DNA from: Sneathiella aquimaris | GTDB lineage: Bacteria > Pseudomonadota > Alphaproteobacteria > Sneathiellales > Sneathiellaceae | NCBI RefSeq assembly: GCF_026409565.1 | Contig: NZ_CP112881.1 | Span: 908,501 to 972,500, forward strand | Length of the DNA stretch: 64,000 bases | Direction: 5' to 3' | Part shown: positions 60,917 through 64,000 of the stretch, one piece after another | How positions within the stretch are numbered: position 1 is the first letter of the stretch | Layout: the number at the start of each line of letters is the position of its first letter | Program-made: the position numbers and the translations under genes | The notes under the pieces: model-generated | Told to the model about the DNA's origin: nothing | Seen by the model: the letters and a program-made list of their open reading frames with translations, nothing else | The model's database searches: none

Positions 60917-61843
60917 ATGAGTTTACGAAGGATTGACTTGAACTTGTTTGTTGTTTTTCAGGTCATATATGATGCTGGAAATTTAACGCAGGCGGCTGAA
61001 AGGTTAAATGTGACCCAGCCAGCGGTTAGCAACGCATTGGCTCGATTGAGAGAACAGTTTCAGGATCCATTGTTCGTTCATGCGAGGAAACGTATGAACC
61101 CTACTGCTGCGGCAGACGAACTGATCGGACCTGTGCGGCAAGCTCTTGGCTTGTTGGAGGGCAGCATTGCCCGCGAGGAAGATTTTGATCCCCGGGACAT
61201 TAAGAAGGTCTTGCGACTCAGTATTGGGGATGTCGGGGAAGCGGCGTTACTTCCAGAATTTATGTCTGTGCTTCGGGAAAAAGCGCCTCAAATCAAAATT
61301 CAGGCCTATCAGTGGGAGCGCCGACAATTGGCCCGCAAGCTCGCGGCCAGCGAGATTGACTTTGCCATCGATATTCCAATGGCCGTAGAAGGGCAGCTGC
61401 GGCAGGCCCGACTTCTTAATGAGCATCACGTCTGTGCCGTTCGAAATGATCATTTTCTTTCAGCCGAGCCGAGCCTTGATCTGGAGCAGTATTTGTCTCA
61501 GGAACATATTCATGTGTCCTCAAGGCGAACTGGGGGTGGGGTGGCTGATCTCGCGCTGAGTAAATTGGGCAAGGTTCGAAATAATGCCGTTCGGCTTCAG
61601 CATTATCAGGCAGCTTTTGCATTGTTGGAGCGATCAGATTTTGTGCTGACAACCCCCTTGTCCCTGACCAACCAATATCCATGCCGAATTTTCGAACTTC
61701 CGTTTGATGCGCCGGATCTGGAGTTGCAACTATATTGGCATGCATCATCAGAACGTTCGGGCGTGAGTAACTGGATCCGTCAAACCTTGATTGAAGCTGC
61801 GCATCGTCTTTTGAAAAATCGAACTAACAGAACGCAAGAGTGA
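60917..61843 (+). CDS. LysR family transcriptional regulator
   Basis: A 308-residue LysR-type regulator. The N-terminal winged helix-turn-helix is LNLFVVFQVIYDAGNLTQAAERLNVTQPAVSNALARLRE (about residues 8-46), and the C-terminal type 2 periplasmic-binding-like effector domain follows. The NodD/NahR-like beginning (RRIDLNLFVVFQVIYDAGN) suggests the branch that controls aromatic or acyl catabolism. The frame is open from 60743, but the ATG at 60917 gives the standard N-terminus. Divergent from the acyl-CoA dehydrogenase gene. Confidence 0.92.
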   Translation: MSLRRIDLNLFVVFQVIYDAGNLTQAAERLNVTQPAVSNALARLREQFQDPLFVHARKRMNPTAAADELIGPVRQALGLLEGSIAREEDFDPRDIKKVLRLSIGDVGEAALLPEFMSVLREKAPQIKIQAYQWERRQLARKLAASEIDFAIDIPMAVEGQLRQARLLNEHHVCAVRNDHFLSAEPSLDLEQYLSQEHIHVSSRRTGGGVADLALSKLGKVRNNAVRLQHYQAAFALLERSDFVLTTPLSLTNQYPCRIFELPFDAPDLELQLYWHASSERSGVSNWIRQTLIEAAHRLLKNRTNRTQE

Positions 61844-61863
61844 GTTCCTGTTGCGCCTGAAGG

Positions 61864-62619
61864 ATGGATGTGGTTAATCGGCTTATGGAACATAAAGAAC
61901 TAAATGAAGAGCCAACCCTGTATTTGATTCCAACTCCCATTGGTAATCTGGAGGATATTTCTTATCGGATTATCCGGACGTTGCAACAGGTTGATGCGCT
62001 TGCCTGTGAAGATACACGGCATACCCGAAAAATATTTGAACGCTACGAACTGAAAAGCCCCCCCATTATCTTTGCCTGCCATGCGCATAATGAAGATCGC
62101 GCGACCGGGCGGATTCTGTCACTGTTGCGGGACGGTATGTCTGTTGGTCTGACATCGGATGCGGGGGCGCCGGGGATAAGTGATCCCGGGCAAAGAGCCG
62201 CCGCCGCCGCCATAGCGGAAGGGTATCATGTGGAAGTTCTGCCGGGGCCAAGTGCTGTCATTACGGCACTAACCGTATCTGGTTTTCCCATCCCGGCTTT
62301 TTCCTTCCTGGGTTTTCTGCCCAGACGTCCCGGGCGGCAACGCAAGGTGTTCAATGCTTTTGCGGACACGCCTTCCGCAATCGTCTTTTTTGAATCACCT
62401 TTTCGAGTTGGAAAAATTCTGAAGATTGCTCTGGAATGTTTCGGGAACCGTCATGCAGCTGTGTGTATTGAGCTAACGAAAAAATTTGAAAATATTCACA
62501 GGGACAGGCTGGATGTTCTGATCGAAAAGTTCAGTGATAAAAAGATCAAGGGCGAGGTGACAATCGTGATCGCCCCTGCGGATCACGATTTAGATCAGGA
62601 AGACGACAGCGAAGATTGA
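61864..62619 (+). CDS. rsmI: 16S rRNA (cytidine(1402)-2'-O)-methyltransferase RsmI
   Basis: A 251-residue SAM-dependent methylase of the tetrapyrrole-methylase-like fold. TLYLIPTPIGNLEDISYRIIRTL and CEDTRHTRKIFERY near the N-terminus, LTSDAGAPGISDPG (about residues 95-108) and LPGPSAVITAL are diagnostic of RsmI. It methylates the ribose of C1402 in 16S rRNA. The start is uncertain: the ATG at 61864 is given, but a GTG at 61870 is better spaced from AAGGA and an ATG at 61885 is closer to the usual N-terminus. Confidence 0.93.
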   Translation: MDVVNRLMEHKELNEEPTLYLIPTPIGNLEDISYRIIRTLQQVDALACEDTRHTRKIFERYELKSPPIIFACHAHNEDRATGRILSLLRDGMSVGLTSDAGAPGISDPGQRAAAAAIAEGYHVEVLPGPSAVITALTVSGFPIPAFSFLGFLPRRPGRQRKVFNAFADTPSAIVFFESPFRVGKILKIALECFGNRHAAVCIELTKKFENIHRDRLDVLIEKFSDKKIKGEVTIVIAPADHDLDQEDDSED

Positions 62620-62713
62620 TGTATCGTTTTCTACGAATATTTGTGAAGTCGTTGAAAAAGTGGTAATTTCTTTAACACGAACTTAAAGAAGCAGAATAAT
62701 CAGGAGGATTACC

Positions 62714-63145
62714 ATGAATGTAGCAAGTATCCTGAAAGGGAAGGGCGGCGATATCATTACGGCCAATGCGAAGGATGAAATAACTACGGTTGCTGGAATC
62801 CTTGGTAAAAATAAGATCGGTGCCGTGCTGATTGTGGATGATCACCAGAAAATGATGGGTGTCATTTCCGAACGGGACATCGTACGGGGCCTTTCTGAAA
62901 CAGGGGATGCTTGTCTTCGTACCAAGGTAACTGAACTGATGACTTCTGATGTTATTACCTGTTCTCCTGCTGATACAATCGACGAAGTGATGGCGTTAAT
63001 GACGCAAAAACGTATTCGTCATCTGCCTGTTATGGAGGGTGGTGAGCTGGTCGGCTTTATCTCAATCGGTGACGTTGTCAAAAATCGAATGGATGAAGTT
63101 GAACGCGAAGCCGCTGCAATGCGCGACTATATCGCGACCGGTTAA
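62714..63145 (+). CDS. CBS domain protein
   Basis: A 143-residue stand-alone CBS-pair protein. Repeat 1 covers about residues 8-62 (GAVLIVDDHQKMMGVISERDIVRGL) and repeat 2 about 75-130 (RIRHLPVMEGGELVGFISIGDVVKNRM). Such proteins bind adenine nucleotides and may regulate partner enzymes. The partner here is unknown. CAGGAGG lies 5-6 nt upstream of the ATG. It overlaps the convergent patatin gene stop by 4 nt. Confidence 0.92.
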   Translation: MNVASILKGKGGDIITANAKDEITTVAGILGKNKIGAVLIVDDHQKMMGVISERDIVRGLSETGDACLRTKVTELMTSDVITCSPADTIDEVMALMTQKRIRHLPVMEGGELVGFISIGDVVKNRMDEVEREAAAMRDYIATG

Positions 63146-64000
63146 GATAAAACCTTCAGTGCATGGTGCAGGAAGGGGAGAGCCCGCTCAACGGCATTCT
63201 CACCTTCCCGGATCATTTCGTCAGCCCTGTCAAATTCAAGTAACCCCATATGGGCCAGACGCGGTGCGATATGAACATCTGGTGGATCACCCGCTAGTCT
63301 GGATCTGCTTAACCGATCCTGAACGATGTTGAGTGAAGACATCATTACCCCGAACATGCTGGGCTCTGTCCCGGAGCGGTCAAAAAACCGATGCTTTAAT
63401 AAGTTCATTGGGGAGGGCGGCGTGAACATACTGTTTTCCTCTTGACCAATCATCTCAACCCCTGTTTCTTCATTCCCTGCATTGGTCATACCGAAAACAT
63501 CGGCGTTCAAATTCACTGCGATAACCAGACGGGCGCCAAGCGCACGACAGACAGAAGCAGGGACCGGGTTGGTCAAGGCGCCATCTATTAGCCAGCGTCT
63601 ATCAATCTTTTGCGGCGAGAACAATCCGGGGAGGGCATAGGAAGCATTGATGGCTTTAGCCAGGCTCCCTTCACGGACCCATATTTCGTGACCTGTTCCC
63701 AATTCCGTTGTTATTGCGGCAAACGGCATGTTCAAATCTTCAATGCGTTTGTCGCCAACCGTATCATTGATAAGTTTGAAAAGTTTTTTGCCCGAAATAA
63801 GCCCGCCACCAGAAAGGCGCAGGTCCAGAAAGCGGAACAAACTCATTTTCCCCAAATTACGGGCCCATTCTTCCAGCGTGTCCAGATCGCCGGAAAGATA
63901 AAGACCACCGACGAGCGCCCCGATGGATGTTCCGCATATCAAGTCAGGTTTGATTCCTTCTTTTTCCAATCGACGGAGGACACCAATGTGCGCCCAGCCT
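63142..64000 (-). CDS. Patatin-like phospholipase (5' end beyond window)
   Basis: A patatin family serine hydrolase, partial at the N-terminus. The reading frame stays open to the right edge and reads GWAHIGVLRRLEKEG just inside it, the segment after the missing GGGARG oxyanion-hole motif. The nucleophile motif GxSxG is GTSIG, and the catalytic Asp is in LIDGAL, completing the Ser-Asp dyad. At least 286 residues are in the window. Substrate is probably phospholipid or acylglycerol. Overlaps the CBS gene end by 4 nt. Confidence 0.92.
   Translation of the reverse strand, partial: GWAHIGVLRRLEKEGIKPDLICGTSIGALVGGLYLSGDLDTLEEWARNLGKMSLFRFLDLRLSGGGLISGKKLFKLINDTVGDKRIEDLNMPFAAITTELGTGHEIWVREGSLAKAINASYALPGLFSPQKIDRRWLIDGALTNPVPASVCRALGARLVIAVNLNADVFGMTNAGNEETGVEMIGQEENSMFTPPSPMNLLKHRFFDRSGTEPSMFGVMMSSLNIVQDRLSRSRLAGDPPDVHIAPRLAHMGLLEFDRADEMIREGENAVERALPFLHHALKVLS

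Noticed and set aside
1..64000. tRNA or rRNA genes, CRISPR arrays, prophage, integrases, intact insertion sequences, toxin-antitoxin pairs
   Set aside because: I looked through the intergenic regions and the gene list and saw no support for any of these.

Overview
The window is chromosomal DNA of moderate GC content (roughly half). The genes point to an alphaproteobacterium, probably a marine heterotroph. The grounds are an oxygen-dependent (CobG/CobF/CobN type) cobalamin cluster with an inverted cobK, a DUF1636-CobW pair in front of cobN, BioYMN biotin uptake, ArsJ, and many FAD- or acyl-CoA-dependent accessory enzymes. The genus cannot be fixed from this sequence alone. I see no tRNA, rRNA, CRISPR array, intact insertion sequence or prophage.

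Region 1 (1-21719) is a nearly complete aerobic vitamin B12 factory. A cobalamin riboswitch cut by the left edge precedes DUF1636-cobW-cobN-cobG-cobH-cobI-cobJ, then cobL-cobE-cobM-cobB-cobO on the plus strand, with cobK inverted between cobJ and cobL. A second, minus-strand, translationally coupled operon (cobT-cobS-histidine phosphatase-cobQ-cobD-cobC) supplies side-chain amidation, aminopropanol attachment and nucleotide loop assembly. cobU faces away from it. A second, complete cobalamin riboswitch controls a CbiM-like cobalt permease, and cobF follows behind a strong terminator. Not seen here are cobA, the chelatase partners CobS/CobT, a cobalt reductase and bluB.

Region 2 (21758-36156) is accessory: a BASS-family transporter, a TetR-RND efflux system with matching palindromic operators, an arsenate detoxification operon (GAPDH-ArsJ, then ytoQ), an IclR regulator followed by a Baeyer-Villiger monooxygenase, a DksA-like zinc-finger protein behind a perfect FNR/FixK-type box, and a thiamine-diphosphate enzyme.

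Region 3 (36157-42042) is the most unusual part. A long untranslated leader is followed by bioY-bioM-bioN, whose last gene overlaps a 708-residue nitroreductase::AMP-forming acyl-CoA ligase fusion, which in turn overlaps a thiolase-like protein lacking two classical catalytic residues. A RidA protein follows separately. This resembles, in a new arrangement, the BirA-controlled yhfU-yhfT-yhfS group of Bacillus and may be a biotin- or pimelate-linked acyl pathway.

Region 4 (42388-64000) holds a methyl-accepting chemotaxis protein, a periplasmic penicillin-acylase-family hydrolase, purU, thrC, an MFS carrier, speD-speE, a serine deaminase under a tandem glycine riboswitch with a D-threonine-aldolase-like gene just upstream, a glycosyltransferase, PilZ and Sel1 proteins, a Fur-controlled bfd, an acyl-CoA dehydrogenase/LysR divergent pair, rsmI, a CBS protein and a patatin cut by the right edge. 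A 640-bp gap before bfd contains what looks like a complete small transcription unit with no recognised product.
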